Shown here: piece after piece, positions 1 through 5,192 of the stretch
How the letters are laid out: every line of letters begins with the position of its first letter
How positions within the stretch are numbered: the first letter of the stretch is position 1
Origin: an uncultured Clostridia bacterium
Lineage (GTDB): Bacteria > Bacillota > Clostridia > Lachnospirales > Anaerotignaceae
DNA length: 7,643 nucleotides
Direction of reading: 5' to 3'
NCBI GenBank assembly: GCA_937888765.1
Contig: CALASU010000275.1
Location: 1-7,643 of the forward strand
The notes under the pieces: generated by a model
The model's database searches: none
What the model was told of the DNA's origin: nothing
The model's input: the letters and a program-made list of their open reading frames with translations, nothing else
Program-made: the position numbers and the translations under genes

Positions 1-1
1 T

Positions 2-79
2 GTAACAGTAACAGCGGATGGCCCTTCTGAAGAAAATGCCATTGAAGTAATGTACAACACACTGGCTGAAAACCTGTAA
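2..79 (+). CDS. ptsH: HPr phosphocarrier protein, C-terminal end (5' part lies outside the window)
   Basis: Reading in the second frame gives 25 residues ending in a TAA stop at 77-79: VTVTADGPSEENAIEV followed by MYNTLAENL. This fits the last beta strand (the TADG turn) and final helix of HPr, the small protein that takes phosphate from Enzyme I and passes it to sugar-specific EIIA domains. The active-site histidine and regulatory serine lie in the missing N-terminal part and cannot be checked. The identification leans on the downstream ptsI, which starts 21 bases after this stop; ptsH-ptsI is the usual order in Firmicutes. The two are almost certainly co-transcribed, since no terminator fits in the gap. 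Confidence 0.85.
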   Translation, partial: VTVTADGPSEENAIEVMYNTLAENL

Positions 80-100
80 TTGCAGCAGGAGGGGATAAGT

Positions 101-1756
101 ATGATCATGATGCAGGGCAAAGGCGTCTCCAAGGGCGTCGTAAAAGGTCCTCTGTATTTTTTCCGCCGCCCGGATGCTGCAATTCGTCAGTGGCAGGTGG
201 AAGATATGGATGCAGAAAAAATGCGTCTGGCACAGGCACAGGAAAAATCCATTGCTCAGCTGGAAGCACTGGCAGAACGCTGTAGAGAAGAAGCTGGCGA
301 TGAAGCAGCAGTTCTTTTTGAAACCCATGCGATGTTTGTAGAAGACGAAGATTATGTAGAGTGCATCCATTCCTGTATGGAAGAAGAAAATTGCAATGCT
401 GAATATGCAGTACAGCAGGCTGGCGAACAGTTTGCAGAAATGTTTGCCGCTATGGATGATGCCTATATGCAGGCAAGAGCGGCAGACATTCTTGATGTAT
501 CCAATCGCATCTGCAATAACCTGATGGGGATTGTAGAAGGAGGGATTGATTCCGATGAACCCGTGATTGTTGCCGCAGATGATCTGGCTCCGTCTGAAAC
601 GATTCAGCTGGATAAGAGCAAAATCCTTGCTTTTGTAACACAGGGTGGCTCAGGCAATAGCCATACAGCGATTCTTGCCCGTACCATGGGTATTCCTGCT
701 ATCTGTGGTCTGGGGGATGCGCTGAATGAAGAATTTGTAGGCAGAGTGGCTTATGTAGATGGCGAAGTGGGCAGTGTTTATATTGAACCTGATGAACTGA
801 CACTGGCACAGTTTAATGACAAATTTATGAAGCAGCAGGAAACAAAGGAATTGCTGCAGGCTATGATGGGACAGGAAGATATTACATTAGATGGGAAAAA
901 GATAAACGTATACTGTAATATTGGTTCTCCCGAGGATGTAGCCGCAGTGATTGCGAATGATGGTCAGGGCATTGGTCTGTTCCGCAGTGAATTTCTTTAT
1001 CTGGCGGCGGATGATTACCCTACAGAAGAAGAACAGTTTCAGGCGTATAAAACAGTTGCGGCAGCAATGAATGGCAAGCGTGTCATTATTCGTACACTGG
1101 ATATTGGTGCAGATAAACAGGTAGACTATTTTGAAATGAATAAAGAAGAAAATCCTGCGCTGGGTGTGCGTGCAATCCGCATTTGCCTGAATCGTCCCGA
1201 AGTATTCAGACCACAGCTGCGTGCATTGTATCGTGCTTCTGCCTATGGCAAAGTCGCGATTATGTTCCCTATGATCACATCTGTATGGGAAGTAAAGGAA
1301 TGTAAACGTGCCTGCCAGAAGGTTATGGCTGAGCTGGAACAGGAAGGTATCCCTTTCAATAAAGAAACGGAGATCGGTATCATGCTGGAAACACCTGCTT
1401 CTATTTTTGTTGCAGATGCACTGGCAAAGGAAGTGGATTTCTTTTCTGTAGGTACAAATGATTTAACACAGTATACATTGGCGTGTGACCGTCAGGCAAA
1501 TGACCTGGGCAAATTTTATGACCCTCATCATCCCGCAGTGCTGCGTGCATTGAAAATGGCAGCAGATGCGGCGCATAATGCAGGTATCTGGATTGGCATT
1601 TGTGGCGAGCTGGGGGCAGACCTTTCGATGCTGCCGACATTTCTGGCAATGGGGATGGATGAAATCTCTGTAACACCGAATGCAGTATTGCCTTTGCGTG
1701 CGGCGATCCGTAGTTCTATTGCAAAAACATGCACATTGGAAATGCTGGATTGCTGA
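101..1756 (+). CDS. ptsI: Phosphoenolpyruvate-protein phosphotransferase (PTS Enzyme I)
   Basis: 551 residues, full length for the family. Enzyme I takes phosphate from PEP onto a histidine and hands it to HPr, the first step of PTS sugar uptake in the cytoplasm. The ATG at 101 was chosen because AGGAGG (87-92) sits 8 bases ahead; an in-frame TTG at 80 directly follows the ptsH stop but lacks such a site. The N-terminal HPr-binding/phosphohistidine half carries GSGNSHTAILAR, with His188 as the phosphorylated residue. The C-terminal PEP-binding barrel shows Arg295 (GLFRSEFLY), Arg331 (RTLDIGADK), the NPALGVRAIR segment, the FFSVGTNDLTQYTLA signature and the catalytic Cys501 (CGELG). These positions are each one residue below their E. 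coli counterparts, so no large indels are expected. The segment before His188 reads GSGNSH where E. coli and Bacillus have GGRTSH; I believe this is a common clostridial variant. No terminator follows. Confidence 0.97.
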   Translation: MIMMQGKGVSKGVVKGPLYFFRRPDAAIRQWQVEDMDAEKMRLAQAQEKSIAQLEALAERCREEAGDEAAVLFETHAMFVEDEDYVECIHSCMEEENCNAEYAVQQAGEQFAEMFAAMDDAYMQARAADILDVSNRICNNLMGIVEGGIDSDEPVIVAADDLAPSETIQLDKSKILAFVTQGGSGNSHTAILARTMGIPAICGLGDALNEEFVGRVAYVDGEVGSVYIEPDELTLAQFNDKFMKQQETKELLQAMMGQEDITLDGKKINVYCNIGSPEDVAAVIANDGQGIGLFRSEFLYLAADDYPTEEEQFQAYKTVAAAMNGKRVIIRTLDIGADKQVDYFEMNKEENPALGVRAIRICLNRPEVFRPQLRALYRASAYGKVAIMFPMITSVWEVKECKRACQKVMAELEQEGIPFNKETEIGIMLETPASIFVADALAKEVDFFSVGTNDLTQYTLACDRQANDLGKFYDPHHPAVLRALKMAADAAHNAGIWIGICGELGADLSMLPTFLAMGMDEISVTPNAVLPLRAAIRSSIAKTCTLEMLDC

Positions 1757-1871
1757 TAGATATGCTTTCCATGCTTGCAGAGATACAAAGATTCTGTTGG
1801 CAGAACTGGGAAATGATGCAGGTGTTTATGGTGCATGGAAACTGGCCCTGGATGTGTTTGTAAAAGAATGA
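1757..1871 (+). pseudogene. 3' remnant of a ROK-family sugar kinase/regulator gene
   Basis: Between the ptsI stop and the next gene, the frame ending in TGA at 1869-1871 reads TKILLAELGNDAG then VYGAWKLALDVFVKE. The LGNDAG-x-x-GA block followed by a hydrophobic helix is typical of the extreme C-terminus of ROK proteins (glucokinases, N-acetylhexosamine kinases and related repressors). The ATP site, the metal-binding cysteines and the sugar-binding residues are absent. The same frame stays open back into ptsI but there it is only ptsI read out of frame, so the true breakpoint lies between about 1757 and 1785. No start codon or ribosome binding site precedes the fragment, so it is probably untranslated. 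A sugar kinase beside ptsHI would have been a sensible metabolic neighbour. The family call rests on a short recognised motif, without alignment. Confidence 0.65.
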
Positions 1872-1891
1872 TATGGTTTGGGAGGTACAGT

Positions 1892-2521
1892 ATGAGATCG
1901 GAAATAGAATGGCAGAGAATGCTTGCACAGAAAATATATAACCCATATAAAGTGGGAGATGACTCTTTTGAAAGAGTACATGCAGCACAGAAAGCATTTA
2001 ATGAATCCGAGTTCTGGAGGGATAAGACTGCTCTGGAAGAACTGAAAAAGTGTTTTGCAAATGCACCTGAGGATATGGTGCTGACACCTCCTGTATACTT
2101 TGATCATGGTGACAGAATTCGTTTTGGAAAGCATTTTTATGCGAACACAGGGTTGACGATTCTGGATGAGAATTATGTTACATTCGGTGATAATGTTTTT
2201 ATTGCACCTCATGTTAGTATCTATACGGCGGGGCATCCCATTGATGCCGTGATCCGAAATACAGAAGTGGAATATGCAAAGCCTGTTACCATCGGCTCTG
2301 ATGTATGGATTGGTGGAAACGTAGTGATCAATCCCGGGGTTACGATAGGAAATAATGTAGTCATCGGTTCCGGTTCTGTTGTTACAAAAGATATTCCGGA
2401 TGATGTGATTGCTGCAGGGAATCCCTGTAAAATGATCCGTAAAATTACAGAAGAAGATCGGATAAAATGGGAAAAGGAGTATGAAGCGTATCTGCTCTGC
2501 GTTCCTTTATGGAGAGATTGA
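1892..2521 (+). CDS. Maltose/galactoside-type O-acetyltransferase (LacA/Maa/NodL family, left-handed beta helix)
   Basis: 209 residues starting at the ATG at 1892, with GGGAGG (1880-1885) 6 bases ahead. The N-terminus has the helical maltose-acetyltransferase-type segment (QRMLAQKIYNP), followed by FYANTGLTILD and then hexapeptide repeats such as VTIGSDVWIGG and VTIGNNVVIGSGS. The C-terminal loop is AGNPCK (175-180). His115 in YTAGHPID matches the catalytic histidine of E. coli LacA in sequence and number. The family moves acetyl from acetyl-CoA to a hydroxyl of a sugar or sugar-like acceptor in the cytoplasm as trimers; the acceptor cannot be read from sequence. The last seven residues (CVPLWRD) seem not to be native: they come from flavoprotein-gene DNA read in another frame (see the next feature). 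The family core is complete, so activity is probably kept. It may be transcribed from ptsHI, because no terminator lies between. Confidence 0.9.
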   Translation: MRSEIEWQRMLAQKIYNPYKVGDDSFERVHAAQKAFNESEFWRDKTALEELKKCFANAPEDMVLTPPVYFDHGDRIRFGKHFYANTGLTILDENYVTFGDNVFIAPHVSIYTAGHPIDAVIRNTEVEYAKPVTIGSDVWIGGNVVINPGVTIGNNVVIGSGSVVTKDIPDDVIAAGNPCKMIRKITEEDRIKWEKEYEAYLLCVPLWRD

Positions 2522-2835
2522 TTTTTCCTGCTCTCTCTTATGATGATTATTCCAGTACTTTTACCGGAAAAGTTGATGTGGATATATTCCTGACTATGAA
2601 TGCAGGGGAAGTATTTTATAAAGATGCGTATGAAAAACATATGCAGGACTATTTTGCACCGATGCACTTCCTGAACGGCAAAGTTCGTATTTTTGCAGTA
2701 ACAGATACTTTGCAGGTTGATGATTATTCTCAGTATAATATGGCTGGCTTTTCTGCTGAAGATAAGGCAAAAGTACATGAAAAGGTATTTCCGCTGGATT
2801 TGGCTCGAGCATATAAGATCGGTGCGAAAGAATAA
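2491..2835 (+). pseudogene. 3' part of a flavodoxin-like NAD(P)H-dependent FMN oxidoreductase gene, 5' half deleted
   Basis: The frame ending at 2835 reads, from about 2494, ALRSFMERLIFPALSYDDY, then FLTMNAG, FYKDAYEKHM, TDTLQVDDYSQYNM and a C-terminal PLDLARAYKIGAKE. This resembles the C-terminal half of flavodoxin-fold oxidoreductases, where a 'RxFxERLxFP' helix follows the flavin-binding region. The N-terminal GSPR-type FMN phosphate loop and any CxxC motif are missing. An ATG at 2509 overlaps the acetyltransferase stop by 13 bases, so a product of 108 residues could be made by coupled translation. However, family-like residues (ALRSF) continue upstream of that ATG, and the same frame meets a stop at 2482-2484 inside acetyltransferase sequence. 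This places the deletion junction at about 2490-2498. A product without the flavin-binding half would not be expected to work as an oxidoreductase. The subfamily is uncertain. Confidence 0.65.
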
Positions 2836-2860
2836 ACGTTCAATTTATACAGATTATTTT

Positions 2861-2890
2861 AAAAGCATGGCATAGACCATGCTTTTTGTT
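2861..2890 (+). terminator. Intrinsic terminator closing the ptsHI/acetyltransferase/flavoprotein-remnant unit
   Basis: A perfect 10-bp stem (AAAAGCATGG, 2861-2870, with CCATGCTTTT, 2877-2886) closes a 6-base loop and runs into TTTTTGTTGT. It lies 25 bases past the flavoprotein-remnant stop, as expected for the end of the left-hand + strand unit. The A-rich left arm gives some terminator character on the other strand too. Confidence 0.85.
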
Positions 2891-2942
2891 GTAAATCTTC
2901 CGCTGGATTCAAACATGCGGTAATGCCATTGAGAATTTTATC

Positions 2943-2969
2943 TGAAGCCCTCTCTTTGAGAGGGCTTCA
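2943..2969 (-). terminator. Hairpin downstream of the MATE-like remnant, possibly its old terminator
   Basis: TGAAGCCCTCT (2943-2953) pairs perfectly with AGAGGGCTTCA (2959-2969), leaving a 5-base loop (CTTTG). It lies 9 bases past the stop of the leftward MATE-like remnant, which suggests it ended that gene. Neither strand has a clear T-run after the stem, so it may be a weak terminator or a processing hairpin. Confidence 0.4.
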
Positions 2970-2978
2970 TGTTGTAAT

Positions 2979-3092
2979 TTATGTCATTTTGGTACGTTTG
3001 CGATAGATCAGGAAGAAGGCGATCATCTGGCAAACGAAAGTTGTAATCCAGGAAACGGTATAGGATGCATAGAGACACTGTGGCGTATGGAA
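2979..3092 (-). pseudogene. C-terminal remnant of a polytopic membrane protein, probably a MATE-family efflux pump
   Basis: On the minus strand a frame ending with TAA at 2979-2981 reads LYASYTVSWITTF, VCQMIAFFLIY and RKRTKMT. This is one clear transmembrane helix followed by a basic tail. That pattern, with a short aromatic SW segment before the last helix and a K/R-rich end, is typical of the last helix of MATE multidrug/sodium antiporters, but such a short piece cannot prove the family. The frame stays open upstream to a stop near 3140, without recognisable sequence before about 3092 and without a start signal. It therefore looks like the 3' scrap of a deleted gene. Confidence 0.45.
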
Positions 3093-3184
3093 TGCAGGCA
3101 ACTTGTTGCTTCTATAGACTGCATCAGGTCGAAAGAAAAAACAAGTCTAAATAGAAAATATCTATGAAAGTGATTGTTGATTTC

Positions 3185-3232
3185 AGAAGCCCCACAATTT
3201 TATGAGAAAGTAAAATTGTGAGGCTTCTTTTT
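3185..3232. terminator. Hairpin terminator at the 3' end of gdx, possibly bidirectional
   Basis: AGAAGCC-C-CACAATTTTA (3185-3202) pairs with TAAAATTGTG-A-GGCTTCT (3211-3228) around an 8-base loop. The single odd position is C3192/A3221: a mismatch in + strand RNA but a G-U pair in - strand RNA. The stem abuts the gdx stop (3231-3233), so it serves the exporter transcript. On the + strand it is followed by TTTTT (3228-3232), so it could also stop rightward read-through that would be antisense to gdx. The minus-strand side lacks a good U-run. Confidence 0.7.
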
Positions 3233-3548
3233 AGTGTGAGGTTAATTTTAAGCCAAGAATACCTGTAAGGATCAATCCAAGAAAGAAAATACGAGACGGA
3301 CTCAGAGGCTCATGGAATAGAACTGCTCCGACGATAATGGCACCCATAGCCCCGATTCCTGTCCAGATAGCATAAGCAGTGCCAAGAGGTAATGTTTTGG
3401 TTGCCATAGATAAGAAAAAGAAGCTGACAAACATCCCAATTATCATAATAACGGATGGGAATATATGAGAAAAACCGTCAGAATATTTCATTGCAGTAGA
3501 CCATACGACTTCAAAAATACCTGCGATTGTAAGATAAACCCAAGACAT
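3231..3548 (-). CDS. gdx: Small multidrug resistance family guanidinium exporter (Gdx/SugE type)
   Basis: 105 residues, the same length as E. coli SugE, with four predicted transmembrane helices (about 3-21, 29-48, 57-77 and 83-102). The ATG at 3548 was chosen because GGAGG (complement of 3557-3561) lies 8 bases upstream; a GTG at 3557 overlaps that site and is unlikely to be used. The key Gdx residues are present: Glu13 in AGIFEVVW (proton/guanidinium coupling), Trp16, Ser42, Tyr59 and Trp62 in GTAYAIWTGIGA. The protein ends GLKLTSH, close to the SugE end. Family members are dual-topology homodimers that swap guanidinium for protons at the inner membrane; a single gene with no SMR partner fits a homodimer. 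The guanidine-I riboswitch directly upstream supports guanidinium rather than generic quaternary ammonium compounds as the physiological substrate. The gene stands alone, without the urea/guanidine carboxylase genes often found with this riboswitch. Confidence 0.95.
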   Translation of the reverse strand: MSWVYLTIAGIFEVVWSTAMKYSDGFSHIFPSVIMIIGMFVSFFFLSMATKTLPLGTAYAIWTGIGAMGAIIVGAVLFHEPLSPSRIFFLGLILTGILGLKLTSH

Positions 3549-3574
3549 AGAAAACACCTCCTTCCAAAGAAATA

Positions 3575-3619
3575 TAAAAAAGAAGCCCGGAAGATATTCT
3601 GCAAATATCTCCCAGGCTT
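3575..3619 (-). terminator. Riboswitch-controlled intrinsic terminator upstream of gdx
   Basis: Read on the minus strand, AAGCCTGGGAGATATT (3619-3604) pairs along its whole length with AATATCTTCCGGGCTT (3598-3583) around a TGCAG loop. That is 16 pairs including two G-U, followed by C and six Ts. Its left arm contains the aptamer's conserved AAGCC...GGGAGA 3' segment, so aptamer folding and terminator folding exclude each other. Guanidine binding should therefore prevent termination and switch gdx on. Confidence 0.93.
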
Positions 3620-3693
3620 TTATCCTTCCGTGACACAGTGCTTACTGTGGGCTTTCTCTTGGTCACAGTCCAGCATTTGCTGCGGAACCCTAG
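3608..3693 (-). promoter_or_regulatory. Guanidine-I riboswitch aptamer (ykkC class)
   Basis: On the minus strand the leader carries the class hallmarks in order: CTAGGGTTCCG (3693-3683), a CAGC/GCTG hairpin, ACCAAGAGAAA, an inner CACAGT-AAGC-ACTGTG hairpin, TCACGGAAGGATAAAAGCC and GGGAGA (3613-3608). GTGA before ACCAAGAG can pair with the TCAC before GG, closing the second arm. This matches the ykkC subtype 1 consensus that senses free guanidinium, and the downstream gene is a guanidinium exporter, the commonest partner. The ppGpp and PRPP variants of ykkC are less likely because of that gene. The terminator overlapping the 3' side makes it a transcriptional ON switch. Confidence 0.95.
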
Positions 3694-3714
3694 AAAACCT
3701 AAAATATAGTTTTT

Positions 3715-3743
3715 ATTTTACATATCTGTATCTATACTGTCAA
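3715..3743 (-). promoter_or_regulatory. Sigma-A-type promoter for the guanidine riboswitch-gdx transcript
   Basis: On the minus strand a perfect TTGACA (-35, complement of 3738-3743) is separated by exactly 17 bases from TAAAAT (-10, complement of 3715-3720). Transcription would start near 3706-3708, about 13-15 bases before the aptamer's CTAGGG. The near-consensus boxes suggest strong constitutive initiation, with control left to the riboswitch. Confidence 0.88.
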
Positions 3744-3819
3744 GGAGAATGGCAGGAAAAATGGAAAAACCTTTATAAACGGAAAAATTTACAAAATTCT
3801 TAAGAATAGGGGTATTTTA

Positions 3820-3848
3820 TTGAGAGACAGATGTCTTTGTGGTACGAT
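3820..3848 (+). promoter_or_regulatory. Candidate promoter for the DUF975/envelope gene run
   Basis: TTGAGA (3820-3825) and TACGAT (3843-3848) are 17 bases apart, ahead of the DUF975 start at 3893. It diverges from the gdx promoter, with about 75 bases between the two -35 boxes. Each box differs from consensus at one or two positions, so this is a reasonable but unproven call. Confidence 0.5.
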
Positions 3849-3892
3849 GTATTTACATAAAAATAACTGCTTGGGAGAAAGGGGCGAGAAGC

Positions 3893-4636
3893 ATGAGGAG
3901 AGCAGCGGATTTCAGAAGGATTGCAAGAGAATCTTTAAAGGGAAAATGGTTTATTGCGGTTTTAGCCGGTGTGATTGCATCGTTATTAGGGGCGGTATCT
4001 TGGGAAGGTGCACCAAAGTTCAGCATTCATTTTGAAGCGGATAGACCGCAGGCTGCAATAGAAGCACTGGGGCAAAAGGTATATTTGCAGGATATCTTTC
4101 AAAGTTTGGATATAGAAGCAATTCTGGCAGGCGGTGCTGTTTATATTTTACTGCTGTCCCTGATTGGGCTTGTATTACAGTTGATTGTAGGCGGTGTCGT
4201 CAGTGCAGGGTATTCCAAGTTTAATCTGGATCTGGTAGATGGAGAAGAGCTGCAGTTAGGTACTTTATTTACATATCTGCCGCAGTGGAAAACAATGGTG
4301 GCTGCAAATCTTTTCATAACACTTTATACAGTGCTTTGGATGCTGCTGTTCATCGTTCCGGGTATTGTGGCAATGTATCGCTATTCTGCAACATTTTATA
4401 TTCTGGCTGAAAATCCGGAATTAAGTGCCAGTGAAGCAATTAAGCGTTCTAAGGAACTGATGGACGGGAATAAATGGAGATTGTTCTGTCTGGGATTCAG
4501 TTTTATCGGGTGGAATATTCTTTGTGCGTTGACCTTGGGGATTGGTAATTTGTGGCTGAATCCATATATACAGGCAGCAAATGCGGCATTTTATCGGGAT
4601 ATTACAGGATTTTCTGTTAAAATGAATATTGAGTAA
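3893..4636 (+). CDS. DUF975 family integral membrane protein, function unknown
   Basis: 247 residues from the ATG at 3893, chosen because AAAGGGG (3878-3884) lies 8 bases ahead and the N-terminus then fits the family; an upstream in-frame ATG at 3839 lacks a good site. The start, RRIARESLKGKWFIAV, is the typical DUF975 opening: a basic amphipathic helix leading into helix 1 (about 19-35). Further hydrophobic stretches lie at about 77-104, 134-159 and 196-218. The most diagnostic block is at 173-207: ENPELSASEAIKRSKELM, then GNKWRLF and SFIGW. There is a long probably extracellular or loop segment at about 37-76. DUF975 proteins are common in Clostridia and have no known biochemical role. The gene begins the right-hand + strand run, diverging from the gdx riboswitch. 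Confidence 0.85.
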   Translation: MRRAADFRRIARESLKGKWFIAVLAGVIASLLGAVSWEGAPKFSIHFEADRPQAAIEALGQKVYLQDIFQSLDIEAILAGGAVYILLLSLIGLVLQLIVGGVVSAGYSKFNLDLVDGEELQLGTLFTYLPQWKTMVAANLFITLYTVLWMLLFIVPGIVAMYRYSATFYILAENPELSASEAIKRSKELMDGNKWRLFCLGFSFIGWNILCALTLGIGNLWLNPYIQAANAAFYRDITGFSVKMNIE

Positions 4637-4660
4637 AAGGAAAGCAATAAAACAAAATGA

Positions 4661-4704
4661 GCGGCGATCTGGCACTTTTATAGCGTTGGGTCGCCGTTAT
4701 TGTT
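4661..4704 (+). terminator. Weak candidate terminator or leader hairpin between the DUF975 and lipoprotein genes
   Basis: GCGGCGA (4661-4667) can pair with TCGCCGT (4691-4697, one G-U) around a 23-base loop, followed by TATTGTT. The stem is GC-rich but short, the loop is long and the U-run is poor. It could be a partial terminator in the 83-base gap, or play no role. Confidence 0.35.
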
Positions 4705-4719
4705 CAGGAGTGGGATTGT

Positions 4720-5127
4720 ATGAAAAAGTTGATGCTATTCGTTTTGTTATTTATCTGTGTTTTTGCTTTGGCTGGTTGTTGCAGGAATGATACTTATAAG
4801 ATAAGAATTACCGTACCTGCAGGTACTACAGAAGAAATGATTTATCAAGAAGATTTTATCTATTCTGATGAGGAAATATCCCCGAAAGGCAATAAGATTA
4901 CCCTTTCTTCCGGAGAGGGATTAGGGGATACGGAAGTGGTATTAAAACCAATTGAAGTCAAAGAAGAGAATGCATACGAGCCAACATACCTTACACCCGG
5001 TATGCCGGTAGAAATGGCTGTTGAAAAGGGGGCTTGGTTCAAAGTTGGTGTATCTATGCAAAATCCTACGGATACAGATATGACGGTTTATGTTGAAGTC
5101 GAAGGCGTAGAAGTTAGAATTGCGTAA
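4720..5127 (+). CDS. Small lipoprotein of unknown function
   Basis: 135 residues; ATG at 4720 with AGGAG (4706-4710) 9 bases ahead. The N-terminus is a type II (lipoprotein) signal: MKKLM, a hydrophobic core, then FALAGC with the lipidated cysteine at 21, directly followed by another Cys. The mature part of about 115 residues is rich in Thr, Val, Glu and Tyr, has alternating strand-like segments (YKIRITVPAG, MTVYVEVEGVEVRIA) and no further helices. This suggests a small beta-sandwich on the outer face of the membrane. The segments SPKGNKITLSSGEGLGDTEV and YLTPGMPVEM look conserved-domain-like, but I cannot assign a named family. The next gene, 65 bases downstream on the same strand, also encodes an exported protein, so the two may act together at the cell surface. 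Confidence 0.85.
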   Translation: MKKLMLFVLLFICVFALAGCCRNDTYKIRITVPAGTTEEMIYQEDFIYSDEEISPKGNKITLSSGEGLGDTEVVLKPIEVKEENAYEPTYLTPGMPVEMAVEKGAWFKVGVSMQNPTDTDMTVYVEVEGVEVRIA

Positions 5128-5192
5128 AATCCAATTTGTTGAACGAAACGGCGATGATACAGAAAAAGAAGTTCAGAAAGAAGGTGTGCCTT

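Noticed and set aside
1826..2778. Long minus-strand open frames opposite the acetyltransferase and flavoprotein remnant
   Set aside because: They mirror the coding strand, lack ribosome binding sites and have compositions unlike real proteins, whereas the + strand frames match known families.
2789..2909. 12-base direct repeat TTCCGCTGGATT at 2789-2800 and 2898-2909
   Set aside because: A repeat this short is expected about once by chance in a window of this length; the flanks do not match and it does not coincide with an inferred breakpoint.
2943..3619. Shared GAAGCC/GGCTTC arms in three hairpins, considered as a dispersed repeat family
   Set aside because: Only 6-7 bases are shared and the loops and inner stems differ; similar GC-rich stem bases are common in unrelated terminators.
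3465..3803. A 112-codon plus-strand open frame across the gdx promoter and riboswitch region
   Set aside because: It overlaps gdx and its riboswitch on the opposite strand, has no binding site and gives a basic, cysteine-rich product without protein-like features. The region is fully explained by the riboswitch.
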